64,000 nt of DNA from Mesorhizobium helmanticense (GCF_003034915.1 NZ_PZJX01000039.1:1-64000), one strand, 5' to 3'; counted from the first letter of the stretch, positions 7,823 through 16,429 are shown. Numbers and translations are program-made. Notes: generated from the letters alone by a model not told the origin.

Positions 7823-9178
7823 CTACCTGGAAAACTCGCTGCGCACGAGGCCGTGACGCTGGAGCTTGTCGTAAAAAGTCTTGCGCGGGATGCCCAGCGC
7901 CTCGATGGTGCGTCGGACGTCGCCCTCATTGCGGCCGAGCGTCTCGCGGATGATGTCGGCCTCGTAGCGCTCCAGCCGCTCGGGAAGCTTCATGGCGGTG
8001 TCCGGCTGGGCAAGGGAAGGGGATTGCGCTTGCGCTTCCTCTTCCAGTCCAAGCACGAAACGCTCGGCGAAATGCGCGAGCTCGCGCACATTGCCCGGCC
8101 AGCCATGCTCCCTGAGGTGGCGGTGCACCGAGGCCGGGACAGAAGGCACCGGACGCCGGAAGCGGGCGGCGGCGCGCTCGGCGAAGTAGAAGAACAGCAA
8201 GGCGATGTCGTCGCGGCGCTCGCGCAGCGGCGGGATGGAAATCGTCACCACGTTCAGCCTGTAATAGAGATCCTCGCGGAACGAGCCGCGCTGGCGCGCA
8301 TCGCCAAGGTCGACCTTGGCGGCGGCGACGACGCGCAGATCCACCGGCCGCACTTCGTTGGTGCCGAGCGGCGTCACCTCGCGCATTTCCAGTACGCGCA
8401 GCATCTGCACCTGCGTCGAGACCGGCATGCTTTCGATCTCGTCGAGGAACAGCGTGCCGCCGCTGGCATGCTCGATGCGGCCGATACGCTTCTTCTGCGC
8501 GCCGGTGAAGGCGCCTGCCTCATGGCCGAACAATTCGCTCTCGATGACGGTTTTCGGCAGCGTGCCGCAATTCAGGGCGACGAAATTGCCCCTGGCGCGG
8601 CGGCTCCAGCGGTGCAGAAGGCTCGCCACCACCTCCTTGCCGGAACCGGTCTCGCCGGTCACCAGCACGTCGACATCGGTGTCGGCGATCTGCCGCAGCA
8701 TGCGGCGCAGCCGCTCCATGGCCGGTGTCTGGCCGATCAGCGGCAGGCCGTCCTGCGCCTCGCCGGCCGCCTCGCGCAAGGCCCGGTTCTCCATCACCAG
8801 CCGGCGCTTTTCGGCCGCACGCCGCACGCTCTGCACCAGCCGCTCGGCCGCAAAGGGTTTGGTGATGAAATCATAGGCGCCGTCCTTGATCGCCTTGACG
8901 GCAACCGCGATGTCGCCGTGCCCGGTGACGAGGATGACAGGAATGTCCGCATCCAGGCGCAGGATGCGGTCGAACAGCTGCAGGCCGTCAATCTGCGGCA
9001 TGCGGATATCGGTCACCACGACGCCGGCGAAACCGGCGTCAAGCCTGGCCAGCGCCTCGGCCGCCACCGCAAAAGCCGACACCGAAAAACCGGCCAGATC
9101 CAGCGTCTGCGCGGTGGCCTTGAGAAGGTCGCTGTCGTCATCGATCAGGATGACCGGCGCTGCATCGTGGTCCGTCAT
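7823..9178 (-). CDS. dctD: C4-dicarboxylate response regulator DctD (sigma-54 activator)
   Basis: The 451-residue protein has a receiver domain (residues about 8-125, phospho-acceptor in VVVTDIRMPQIDG, conserved K in DFITKPF). A sigma-54 AAA+ domain follows (Walker A GETGSGKE, the sigma-54 contact loop GAFTGA, Walker B GGTLFLDEIE, and HGWPGNVREL), then a Fis-type helix-turn-helix at the C-terminus (TIEALGIPRKTFYDKLQRHG). The pairing with DctB and the divergent dctA, and the sigma-54 promoter before dctA, identify it as DctD. It lies 6 bp after dctB, in one transcription unit. On phosphorylation it should activate dctA from the paired sites at 11068-11118. Confidence 0.95.
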   Translation of the reverse strand: MTDHDAAPVILIDDDSDLLKATAQTLDLAGFSVSAFAVAAEALARLDAGFAGVVVTDIRMPQIDGLQLFDRILRLDADIPVILVTGHGDIAVAVKAIKDGAYDFITKPFAAERLVQSVRRAAEKRRLVMENRALREAAGEAQDGLPLIGQTPAMERLRRMLRQIADTDVDVLVTGETGSGKEVVASLLHRWSRRARGNFVALNCGTLPKTVIESELFGHEAGAFTGAQKKRIGRIEHASGGTLFLDEIESMPVSTQVQMLRVLEMREVTPLGTNEVRPVDLRVVAAAKVDLGDARQRGSFREDLYYRLNVVTISIPPLRERRDDIALLFFYFAERAAARFRRPVPSVPASVHRHLREHGWPGNVRELAHFAERFVLGLEEEAQAQSPSLAQPDTAMKLPERLERYEADIIRETLGRNEGDVRRTIEALGIPRKTFYDKLQRHGLVRSEFSR

Positions 9179-9184
9179 GCTGTC

Positions 9185-11059
9185 TTACGCTGCCTTTGAA
9201 AGATGGATGGTGAAGCTTGTACCGCTATCGCTGCTCGAAACCTCGATGCGTCCGCCGTAGTCGGCGACGATGTCCTTCGAGATGACGAGGCCGAGGCCAA
9301 GGCCTTTTTCCTTGGACGTGTTGAACGGCGTGAACAACGACTTCAGGATCGCGGGCGGAATGCCCGGTCCGTTGTCGGAGATGCCGACTGTCACTCCGTC
9401 TGCCGTCTCCTCGACCGAAACCTGCACCCTGGCATCGTCGCGGCCTTCCAGCGCTTCGAGCGCGTTCTGGAAGAGATTGATCAGCACCTGTTCGAGCCGG
9501 ACCCGGTTGCCCATAACCCTAAGGGTCGGCGGCGGCAGCTCGATTTCTAGCGCGTCGAGCCGGCCGGCAAACCGGCTTCTCAACAGCACCACCGCGCCCT
9601 CGATGACGCCGCGCAATTCCACCGGTTCAGCCGCGGTGCGGCCCTTGCGGGCGAAAGCCTTCAATTCCTCGGTGATGGCGCCGATGCGTTCGGTCAGTGC
9701 TGCGATGGCGCCGAGGTTTTCCGCGGCGGGCGCCGTCTGCTTGCGGTCGAGGAAGGTGCGGGCATTGTCGGCATAGGCGCGGATGGTGGCAACCGGCTGG
9801 TTGATCTCATGGGCGACGCCGGCGGCGACCTGACCGAGGATGGCGAGACGGTTGGCCTGGACCAGCTCCTGCTGCACCACCTGGAGTTTTGCTTCGGTGC
9901 CGCGGTGGTCAGTAATCTCGGCCTGCAGCCGGTCGCGGGCCCGGCTCAGATCCTCGGTCCGTTCGATGACGCGGCGTTCGAGTTCGACGCGTGCCGACTG
10001 TTCGGCGGCGATGCGCATTTGCGCCGACTGTCGGCGCCACAGGAGATAGGCGGCGAGACCAAGCAGCGGAATGACGACAGCCAGCGCCAGAAGCCGCATT
10101 TCGCGAACCGCAGCAGTAACCGGAGCCTCGGCCGGGACGAGATAGTCGAGCCGCCAGGGGGTCGAAGGCACCGGCGTGGAGAGGCGCAGATATTCCGCAT
10201 CGCTGCCGCCGGGCGTCACGGCGTGAACGATCGACACGTCCGGGCTGAGCGCCTCAGGGCGTGTGATCGGCAGCGGCACCAGCGGCGCGTTGCCAAACTG
10301 CTGGCTGCCACGGATGGCTGCGAGCTCCGGGCCGGCCAGCGGCGCCGTCGTCATGAAGCGCCATGACGGCACGCTGGTGATCAGCACGACGCCATGCTCG
10401 TCGCTGACATAGGCCGGGCGGTTCGCCTCGTGCCAGTCGGCCTCGAGCTGGTCGAATTCCGCCTTGACGACGACGACGCCGAGTGAGGTGGCGGCGTCGC
10501 CGACGCGGCGCGAGATGTAGAGGCCGGGCCGCTTGCTGACATTGCCGAGCGCGAAATATTCGGCGGTCCCCGCCTGCATCGCGCCCGAGAAATAATCGCG
10601 AAACCGGTAATCGTTGCCGACGAAGCTGGTCGGCTCGCGCCAGTTGCTGGAGGCGATCGCGAAGCCGTCGGTGCCGATGACATAGAGCACCGCTGCCTTG
10701 GTGCCGGAGACCAGCCCTTCGAGCTTGCGGTTGAGCACATCGCTGGCAGCGGCGTTTTTCTGCGACAGCGCGTCACGCACCTGCTGGTCTTCGGACAAGA
10801 GCAGTGGGAGAGCGCGCGGGCTTTCCAGCACGGCGCGCAGCAGCGCGACCTTCAGATTGGCGTCGGTGCGCCCCTGCGCCGACAATGTGCCGATCTCGGC
10901 GGTCCGGCCGTAAAGGCCGGCGCCGTACAACGCTGCTCCGGCGATCGCAATGGCGATGGCCGCGAACAGCAGCCAGGCGCGGCGCGCCCGCCGGCGGAGT
11001 TCTCCGGGCGTCGACGACCCAGGTGTTGAAAATGGGGCAGCGGCGGGGCGTTGCAGCAT
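9185..11059 (-). CDS. dctB: C4-dicarboxylate sensor histidine kinase DctB
   Basis: The 624-residue membrane kinase has a first transmembrane helix at about residues 28-50, a periplasmic double-Cache/PAS-type sensor domain to about 305 and a second helix near 315-340 (LLALAVVIPLLGLAAYLLW). A cytoplasmic coiled coil leads to the H-box in GVAHEINQPVATIRAYADNA, and the HATPase domain has the N box (INLFQNALEAL), G1 (ISDNGPGIP) and G2 (KGLGLGLVISKDI). This is the domain order of DctB, which senses succinate, fumarate and malate together with DctA. It is cotranscribed with dctD and divergent from dctA. Confidence 0.95.
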   Translation of the reverse strand: MLQRPAAAPFSTPGSSTPGELRRRARRAWLLFAAIAIAIAGAALYGAGLYGRTAEIGTLSAQGRTDANLKVALLRAVLESPRALPLLLSEDQQVRDALSQKNAAASDVLNRKLEGLVSGTKAAVLYVIGTDGFAIASSNWREPTSFVGNDYRFRDYFSGAMQAGTAEYFALGNVSKRPGLYISRRVGDAATSLGVVVVKAEFDQLEADWHEANRPAYVSDEHGVVLITSVPSWRFMTTAPLAGPELAAIRGSQQFGNAPLVPLPITRPEALSPDVSIVHAVTPGGSDAEYLRLSTPVPSTPWRLDYLVPAEAPVTAAVREMRLLALAVVIPLLGLAAYLLWRRQSAQMRIAAEQSARVELERRVIERTEDLSRARDRLQAEITDHRGTEAKLQVVQQELVQANRLAILGQVAAGVAHEINQPVATIRAYADNARTFLDRKQTAPAAENLGAIAALTERIGAITEELKAFARKGRTAAEPVELRGVIEGAVVLLRSRFAGRLDALEIELPPPTLRVMGNRVRLEQVLINLFQNALEALEGRDDARVQVSVEETADGVTVGISDNGPGIPPAILKSLFTPFNTSKEKGLGLGLVISKDIVADYGGRIEVSSSDSGTSFTIHLSKAA

Positions 11060-11067
11060 CGCCTATC

Positions 11068-11118
11068 TGTGCATGATTTCGCACAAAACACAATTCGAGC
11101 TATGCGGATGGCCGCACA
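11068..11118 (+). promoter_or_regulatory. Two tandem DctD-type upstream activator sites
   Basis: Two 18-bp sites share the pattern TRTGC-N8-GCACA: TGTGCATGATTTCGCACA at 11068-11085 and TATGCGGATGGCCGCACA at 11101-11118. Their centres are 33 bp apart, about three helical turns, and they lie 73 to 123 bp upstream of the -24 element of dctA, between dctB and dctA. Spacing and symmetry fit paired DctD dimers acting through DNA looping. Confidence 0.8.
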
Positions 11119-11190
11119 GGCTGCGTGTGAAACGGCCTTTCGAGTTCCAAAATATTCAATGAAATCAAATGGGAGCCCTCTTCCGCACAT

Positions 11191-11207
11191 TTGGCACGGC
11201 AGTTGCA
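11191..11207 (+). promoter_or_regulatory. Sigma-54 (-24/-12) promoter of dctA
   Basis: TTGGCACGGCAGTTGCA matches the sigma-54 consensus TGGCACG-N4-TTGCW at every defined position, with the invariant GG at 11193-11194 and GC at 11205-11206. Transcription should start about 12 bases beyond the GC, giving a leader of roughly 80 bases before the dctA start at 11299. Confidence 0.93.
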
Positions 11208-11298
11208 AATACGAATTCAGCAGTCGCGAGGCTGCTGGAGGTCAAAGCAACTGCCCCGGGGAGTCGAGCTTTTCGATCGGGGCGCCATGGAGGACGTC

Positions 11299-12630
11299 AT
11301 GCAGACAGCATTCGCTGCCGCCGAGCCGCGCGGCAAACTTCCCTTCTACCGGCATCTCTATGTGCAGGTGCTGGCGGCGATCGCCGCCGGCGTGCTGCTC
11401 GGTCATTTCTATCCCGAGACAGGCGAGGCGCTGAAGCCGCTCGGCGACGCCTTCATCAAGCTGGTCAAGATGGTGATCGCACCGGTTATCTTCCTGACGG
11501 TGGCGACCGGCATTGCCGGCGTTTCCGACCTGCAGAAGGTCGGCCGCGTCGCCGGCAAGGCGATGATCTACTTCCTGGTGTTCTCGACACTGGCGCTGGT
11601 CGTCGGCCTCGTCGTCTCGAATGTCGTCCAGCCGGGCGCCGGCATGCACATCAACCCGGCCACGCTCGACCCCAGCAAGGTGGCGACCTTTACCGAGAAG
11701 GCGCATGACAGCACCATCGTCGGCTTCCTGATGAACATCATCCCCGACACCATCACCGGCGCATTCGCGAAAGGCGACATCCTGCAGGTGCTGTTCTTTT
11801 CGGTGCTGTTCGGTGTTGCCTTGGCCATGGTCGGCGATCGCGGCCGTCCGGTCGTCGATTTCCTGCAGGCGCTGACGACGCCGATCTTCCGCCTCGTCGC
11901 CATCCTGATGAAGGCGGCACCCATCGGCGCCTTTGGCGCCATGGCCTTCACCATCGGCAAATACGGCATCGGCTCGATCGCCAACCTGGCGATGCTGATC
12001 GGCACCTTCTACCTGACCGCGCTGCTGTTCGTGCTTGTCGTGCTGGGTGCGGTCGCCCGCTACAACGGCTTCTCGATCCTGGCGCTGATCCGCTACATCA
12101 AGGAAGAGCTGCTGCTGGTGCTCGGCACCTCGTCCTCGGAAGCCGCACTGCCCGGCCTGATGGCCAAGATGGAGCGCGCCGGCTGCAATCGCTCGGTGGT
12201 CGGGCTGGTCATCCCGACCGGTTATTCCTTCAATCTCGACGGCACCAACATCTACATGACGCTGGCGGCCCTGTTCATCGCCCAGGCGACCGACACGCCG
12301 CTGACCTTCGGCGACCAGATCCTGCTGCTCGCCGTCGCGATGCTGAGTTCCAAGGGCGCCGCCGGCATCACCGGCGCCGGCTTCATCACGCTTGCCGCGA
12401 CGCTCTCGGTGGTCCCCACCGTGCCGGTCGCCGGCATGGCGCTGATCCTCGGCGTCGACCGCTTCATGTCGGAGTGCCGGGCACTGACCAACTTCATCGG
12501 CAACGCGGTGGCGACCGTGGTCGTGGCGCGCTGGGAAGGAGAGCTCGACCAGGCCCAGTTCGCCGCCGCGATGGCCGGTGACCTGCCGGAGGAAGTCGAC
12601 CTGTCGCTGCCCGGCTTGCAGCCCGCCTGA
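11299..12630 (+). CDS. dctA: C4-dicarboxylate transport protein DctA
   Basis: The 443-residue product is a DAACS-family symporter for succinate, fumarate and malate in the inner membrane. Recognisable parts are the first helix VQVLAAIAAGVLLGHFYPE, the serine-rich re-entrant loop VLGTSSSEAALPGLMAKME, the substrate and sodium-site segment GLVIPTGYSFNLDGTNIYM, the second loop SSKGAAGITGAGFI and the closing segment DRFMSECRALTNFIGNAVAT. Start 11299 is chosen over 11287 and the TTG at 11191 because GGAGG lies six bases before it, it gives the usual DctA length, and 11191 lies inside the sigma-54 promoter. It is regulated by DctB/DctD. Confidence 0.96.
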   Translation: MQTAFAAAEPRGKLPFYRHLYVQVLAAIAAGVLLGHFYPETGEALKPLGDAFIKLVKMVIAPVIFLTVATGIAGVSDLQKVGRVAGKAMIYFLVFSTLALVVGLVVSNVVQPGAGMHINPATLDPSKVATFTEKAHDSTIVGFLMNIIPDTITGAFAKGDILQVLFFSVLFGVALAMVGDRGRPVVDFLQALTTPIFRLVAILMKAAPIGAFGAMAFTIGKYGIGSIANLAMLIGTFYLTALLFVLVVLGAVARYNGFSILALIRYIKEELLLVLGTSSSEAALPGLMAKMERAGCNRSVVGLVIPTGYSFNLDGTNIYMTLAALFIAQATDTPLTFGDQILLLAVAMLSSKGAAGITGAGFITLAATLSVVPTVPVAGMALILGVDRFMSECRALTNFIGNAVATVVVARWEGELDQAQFAAAMAGDLPEEVDLSLPGLQPA

Positions 12631-12651
12631 TCGTTGGGTGCATGATCATAG

Positions 12652-12680
12652 CCCGGAGCCGGCTTGCCGCCGGCTTCGGG
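12652..12680 (+). terminator. Stem-loop after dctA
   Basis: CCCGGAGCCGGC (12652-12663) pairs with GCCGGCTTCGGG (12669-12680), with one G-T wobble and a five-base loop, 21 bases after the dctA stop. No T-run follows, so it may act as a 3'-end stabiliser or a weak terminator. Confidence 0.5.
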
Positions 12681-12768
12681 ATTGAGTGCAGGTCCGCTGC
12701 GCTCCGCGATATGGAATACGATCGTCCCGACTCGAATAGGGCGAGATCGTTGGGGCCAACTTGGTCGA

Positions 12769-13287
12769 TCACCGTCGTGAAAAGTTCGAGTACCAATTCC
12801 ATTCCCAGGTTCGGCCTGCATCAGCGGAGAACGCCCGGCTATAAGTCGGGGCTTCCGGGTCGCGCTTATCCCAATGGAATTTCACGATAACGTCTTTGCC
12901 GGCGACAACCTCACGGCCAAAGAATTCACCTTCGTCGCCGTCGAACGAGCCAACCTTTCCGCCGTCGAGTTTCACTGCGTTGCTGTCAGCCCAGTAGATC
13001 GTCCACAGGCGCGTCTGCGGATTGAATAATCGCACGGTGAGACCTTCGAATGGCTTTCCGTCAAATTCCGTATGGAAAATGTCGAAATTGCCCAGCCCCA
13101 GCAATATGGGGCGGAGTTCCTGGGTCGCGTCAAATTCCTCCCACTCGTCGCTGCCGGTCAGATGTTCTTTCAATGTACGATTTCTGATGCTCCACTTACC
13201 TATCAAATAGTCGAAATCATTCTTCGACGAGGTCTCGCTTGCCGTAATTGCAAGTTTCCCATCCGATGAAATAGAGAACGCGCGCAT
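12769..13287 (-). CDS. Conserved hypothetical protein, DUF1579-like
   Basis: The 172-residue soluble protein has a FDYLIGKWSIRNRTLK segment and a tryptophan-rich beta pattern (LWTIYWAD, GRTWEWNWYS near the C-terminus) of the lipocalin-like proteins grouped around DUF1579. No signal peptide or transmembrane segment is visible. The ATG at 13287 has GAGG seven bases upstream. It converges on dctA with about 140 bp between. Function is unknown; a small-molecule-binding beta barrel is the structural guess. Confidence 0.7.
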   Translation of the reverse strand: MRAFSISSDGKLAITASETSSKNDFDYLIGKWSIRNRTLKEHLTGSDEWEEFDATQELRPILLGLGNFDIFHTEFDGKPFEGLTVRLFNPQTRLWTIYWADSNAVKLDGGKVGSFDGDEGEFFGREVVAGKDVIVKFHWDKRDPEAPTYSRAFSADAGRTWEWNWYSNFSRR

Positions 13288-13415
13288 GCATGTGCCTCTT
13301 TTGGGACGACTTCACGCCAGCGCCCGGACATCAGTGCCAGTTGCGCGGAGCGCATTTTGGATCTCAGCCCCCGTACAGGACCCGAGGGACATCTCCCCGC
13401 CACACCGACTTATCT

Positions 13416-13589
13416 ATGCCCGCAAACGCACAAAGCGAAGATCCGTTCCGCGACCGCGTCGCCGCCCGCCTTGGCAAGATGATCGGCGAAGGCGCCGCGA
13501 TCTGGCTCCGGATGCAGGCCGCTTATGATGCCTGGCACGCGGAGCGCGAAGTGGATGTCAGCGCCATTCCAACGCTGCATGCCGCCTGA
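13416..13589 (+). CDS. Small hypothetical protein
   Basis: A possible 57-residue soluble protein starting MPANAQSEDPFRDRVAARL, with an amphipathic helical middle (KMIGEGAAIWLRMQAAYDAW). Amino acid composition looks protein-like, but no clear ribosome site precedes the ATG and no family is recognised. It may be spurious. Confidence 0.35.
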   Translation: MPANAQSEDPFRDRVAARLGKMIGEGAAIWLRMQAAYDAWHAEREVDVSAIPTLHAA

Positions 13590-13974
13590 GACGTAACAGG
13601 CCTGATACGTAACAGGCTTGTGAGCCTTGTTCTTGGCGAAGGGCTTGCTCCGGCCGCATTTGGGGGTCAGTATCCGCCATGCCTTCAAGGTGCCCGTCCG
13701 CTTCGATCCCGACCTGATCGCGACCGAAGCTTTGCCGTCGGGTTCGGTTGTCGTCTCATCCCAGCCGGACCGTCGGAGCCCCTGCCACCGTCAACCCGGC
13801 GGCAGTTCTCGAAGGCGATGGCGGCCTCAGCATGAAGTCGCAAAGCAAGAGACGTGACCCGTCCTGGCCGAAGGCGAAGGGCTTTCTCCAGGGAATTCGT
13901 GGGACGCGCTTGAAGAGGGAGCAGGCCCGTGAGCGGGTTTGCTGAAACCAAGGCAAGATGCGAGGTCAAATGCG
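13590..13974. other. Intergenic stretch with a short tandem repeat, no supported gene
   Basis: A 16-bp unit occurs twice in tandem at 13591-13622 (both copies share ACGTAACAGGC, differing at three positions). The rest to 13974 contains only short overlapping frames in several phases with no ribosome sites or recognisable motifs. The GAGG at 13962-13965 belongs to the glycosyltransferase gene that follows. Confidence 0.5.
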
Positions 13975-15072
13975 ATGCAGTCTGTCCAAAACAGGATTCC
14001 GGTATCCATCATCATCCCGAACTACAACTACGCGCGTTTCCTCAACCGCAGCATCGACAGCGCCTTGGAGCAGGACTACGACGATGTCGAAGTCATCGTC
14101 GTCGACGACGCCTCGCAGGACAATTCGACGACAATCATGAAATCCTACGGCGACAGGATCCTTGCCTGCCCGCGGGAGAAGAATGGTGGACATGCCGCAG
14201 CCTTCAACACCGGCTTTGCCGCAAGCTCGGGCAAGATCGTCCTCTTCCTCGATGCCGACGACTATCTCTATCCGACCGCCGTCTCGACGATCGTGGACAT
14301 CTGGGACGCGGCAACCGCGCAGGTGCAATCAAGGCTGCATATCGTCGACGAACGGCAAGGCATGGAGCGAGGGGGCATCAAGCAAGAAGGCACCAAGGAT
14401 GTCTTTCCGCCGCCCGAACTGCCTTTCGACAGTGGCGACGTCATGCCGAAGCTCTTGCACAAGGGGCGTTACCAGACGACCGTGACCAGCGGGCTGGCCT
14501 TCGACCGGACGACGCTCGAAACAATCATGCCGATACCGGAGCCGGAGTTCCGCCAGGGCGCCGATGGCTATCTTGCGACGCTGGCGCCGCTTTACGGGCA
14601 TGTGCAGTCGCTCGACGAATGCGTCGGCGCCTACCGGATCCACGGCGCCAACCATTCGGTGTTCGGCGAGAAGCTCGCCGAGCGGGCGCGCTGGCGGGTA
14701 AGTCACGATTTTCGTCGCGTGGAGGCGCTGTCGGGGCAGGCGTCCGAAGTCGGCGTGACCATCGTGCCGTCGGATACGGTCCGCCATGATCCCGTGCATC
14801 TTGAAGAGCGGCTGGCATCGCTCTGCGCGGACCAGCGCCGGCACCCGGTGGCCGGCGATTCCCGGCTGGCGCTGGGCGCCGCGGGCGCCGTCGCCAGCCT
14901 AGAAATGACGGCGTCTCTGCGCCGCCGCGCCGTGCTTGCCGCCTGGTTCCTGTCGGTCGGCGTGCTGCCACGGAGAATGGCCACGGCGGTGCTGTCGTGG
15001 AAGCTCGACGCCTCGTCGAGGCCGGCATTCCTGACCCGCCTGTCGAAGACCATCCGCCACGCGATGGGGTAG
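13975..15072 (+). CDS. Glycosyltransferase family 2
   Basis: The 365-residue protein opens with IPVSIIIPNYNYARFLNRSI, a GT2 nucleotide-sugar-binding start, followed by VEVIVVDDASQDNS, NTGFAASSGKIVLFLDADDY (the DXD-type metal site) and a weaker acceptor half. No transmembrane helix beyond a mildly hydrophobic stretch near residues 300-325 is seen. Start 13975 has GAGG nine bases upstream; an in-frame ATG at 13939 does not. It is a single-gene unit here, apart from the glycan operon at 36.5 kb, so its pathway is not known; surface polysaccharide synthesis is the usual role. Confidence 0.88.
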   Translation: MQSVQNRIPVSIIIPNYNYARFLNRSIDSALEQDYDDVEVIVVDDASQDNSTTIMKSYGDRILACPREKNGGHAAAFNTGFAASSGKIVLFLDADDYLYPTAVSTIVDIWDAATAQVQSRLHIVDERQGMERGGIKQEGTKDVFPPPELPFDSGDVMPKLLHKGRYQTTVTSGLAFDRTTLETIMPIPEPEFRQGADGYLATLAPLYGHVQSLDECVGAYRIHGANHSVFGEKLAERARWRVSHDFRRVEALSGQASEVGVTIVPSDTVRHDPVHLEERLASLCADQRRHPVAGDSRLALGAAGAVASLEMTASLRRRAVLAAWFLSVGVLPRRMATAVLSWKLDASSRPAFLTRLSKTIRHAMG

Positions 15073-15142
15073 CTTGCCCCAAATGGTTGTCGCCTTCCAC
15101 CCGGCGGCGCCGCCGATGATGGAACATGGCCCGCGTTCAGAT

Positions 15143-15194
15143 GTTTATCGGTGACGACACCGAAAACTGTTTATCGATGATGACACCGAAAACT
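15143..15194 (+). repeat. 26-bp tandem direct repeat overlapping a start region
   Basis: Two adjoining 26-bp copies, 15143-15168 and 15169-15194, both begin GTTTATCG and end GACACCGAAAACT and differ at two positions. The second copy contains the ATG codons at 15177 and 15180 of the next gene. It may be a local duplication or the remaining end of an IS21-type element, whose termini carry such repeats; no transposase gene is nearby. Confidence 0.75.
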
Positions 15195-15539
15195 CCAACC
15201 ATCGCCCGCATCTGGCGCGGCAGAACCCTGCCCGAGAAGGCCGACGCTTACGAGAGCTACAATTACGAAGCCGGCATCAAGCCGCTGATCGACAAGGCGC
15301 TTGGGGTCCAGACGTTTCGCGAGGACACGCCCACGCACTCGGAATTCATGACGATCTCCTATTGGGAGAGCGTCGAGGCGATGGCCGCATTTACCGGCGG
15401 CGATCCGGAGAGCATCCACCATCTGGACCGGGACAAGGAGTTCCTGATCGAACTGCCCATGAGCGTGCAGGTCCTGCGTATCCGCTCCAGCCACGGCACG
15501 GTAGGGCCGCAAGACGGAGGAAAGATCGGGGACGTGTGA
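15180..15539 (+). CDS. Antibiotic biosynthesis monooxygenase-fold (ABM) protein
   Basis: About 119 residues beginning MTPKTPTIARIWRGRTLPEK, with the ferredoxin-like dimeric alpha-beta barrel pattern of ABM proteins (IARIWRGRT strand, FMTISYWESVEAMAAF, and VQVLRIRSSH as the last strand). Such proteins include small monooxygenases and stress-response proteins. The start is uncertain: 15177, 15180 and 15126 are all in frame, none has a strong ribosome site, and the region is occupied by a 26-bp tandem repeat. The stop overlaps the start of the hydrolase gene (TGATG), so the two are probably cotranscribed. Confidence 0.75.
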   Translation: MTPKTPTIARIWRGRTLPEKADAYESYNYEAGIKPLIDKALGVQTFREDTPTHSEFMTISYWESVEAMAAFTGGDPESIHHLDRDKEFLIELPMSVQVLRIRSSHGTVGPQDGGKIGDV

Positions 15540-16429
15540 TGTTCTCTGGCTTCGAGGCGCGCTGCGTGAGGGTGGAGGAAACCTCGATCTTCGCCAAGGT
15601 CGGCGGAACAGGCCCGCCAGTGCTGCTTCTCCATGGCTTTCCGGAAACCCACGCGATGTGGCGGGATATTGCGGCCGCGCTCGCGCCGCGCTTTACCGTG
15701 GTCGCGGCCGATCTCAGGGGCTACGGGCAAAGCGGCTGCCCGGCATCCGCCGCCGATCATGCGCCTTATTCCAAACGAGCCATGGCCAATGACATGGTGC
15801 AAGTCATGAACCGACTGGGCTTCGAGCGCTTCATGATTGCCGGGCATGACCGCGGCGGCCGTGTCACCTACCGGCTGGCGCTCGATCATCCCGCTCATGT
15901 ATCGAAGATCGCCGTTCTCGATGTCATTCCCACCGCCGCCGCCTGGGATCGCGCCGATGCCAGGCTGGCACTCGGCTTCTGGCCGTGGAGCCTGCTCGCG
16001 CAGCCGGAGCCGTTGCCGGAACGCATGATGGCGGCCGCGCCTGATGCAATCGTCGACAATGCGATTTCGCAATGGGGTTCGGCTGCGGACGCTTTTCCCG
16101 CTGAAGTCAGGGCGGCTTATATCGAGGCGCTGCGCGATCCCGCCCATGTCCACGCCATTTGCGAGGAGTATCGCGCCGCCGCGACTATCGACCGCGAGCA
16201 TGACGCGCTGGGTCAGGCTGAGAGCCGGCGCATCGCTTGCCCGCTGCTTGCGCTGTGGAGCAGCGAGGGCGGATTGGAGAACTGGTATGCGGGTGAGGGC
16301 GGGCCGCTGGCGATCTGGCGGCAATGGGCCGACAAAGTCGAAGGCCGCCCGGTCAAGGGTGGGCACTTTTTCCCGGAGGAAAACCCTACTGAGACGGCAG
16401 TCGCCCTCTCAAAGTTCTTCACGGCGTGA
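15539..16429 (+). CDS. Alpha/beta hydrolase, haloacetate dehalogenase / epoxide hydrolase type
   Basis: The 296-residue protein has the oxyanion motif LLHGFPETHAMW (near 31-41), the nucleophile motif AGHDRGGRVTYR with Asp104 followed by Arg105 and Arg108, and His276 in KGGHFFPEE. The HDRGxR signature and the later LLAQPEPLPE segment match fluoroacetate dehalogenases. In those enzymes a His-Trp pair after the nucleophile binds the halide; here the equivalent FWPW has Pro149 in the His position and keeps Trp150. So the fold and nucleophile are retained but fluoride release is doubtful, and another ester, halide or epoxide substrate is possible. The start overlaps the ABM gene stop. Confidence 0.85.
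   Translation: MFSGFEARCVRVEETSIFAKVGGTGPPVLLLHGFPETHAMWRDIAAALAPRFTVVAADLRGYGQSGCPASAADHAPYSKRAMANDMVQVMNRLGFERFMIAGHDRGGRVTYRLALDHPAHVSKIAVLDVIPTAAAWDRADARLALGFWPWSLLAQPEPLPERMMAAAPDAIVDNAISQWGSAADAFPAEVRAAYIEALRDPAHVHAICEEYRAAATIDREHDALGQAESRRIACPLLALWSSEGGLENWYAGEGGPLAIWRQWADKVEGRPVKGGHFFPEENPTETAVALSKFFTA

Noticed and set aside
6259..9199. Antisense frames of 443 and 448 codons over the phosphoesterase and dctD genes
   Set aside because: Both lie wholly opposite genes with clear active-site motifs and have no ribosome site or family pattern.
11191..11298. N-terminal extension of DctA from a TTG at 11191
   Set aside because: The TTG lies inside the -24 element of the sigma-54 promoter, so it cannot be in the transcript; the ATG at 11299 has GGAGG six bases upstream and gives the usual DctA length.
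13620..13945. Several 60- to 90-codon frames in the gap before the glycosyltransferase
   Set aside because: They overlap each other on both strands, lack ribosome sites and have no family pattern; one segment (VRFDPDLIATEALPSGSVVV) looks mildly protein-like but ends in low complexity.
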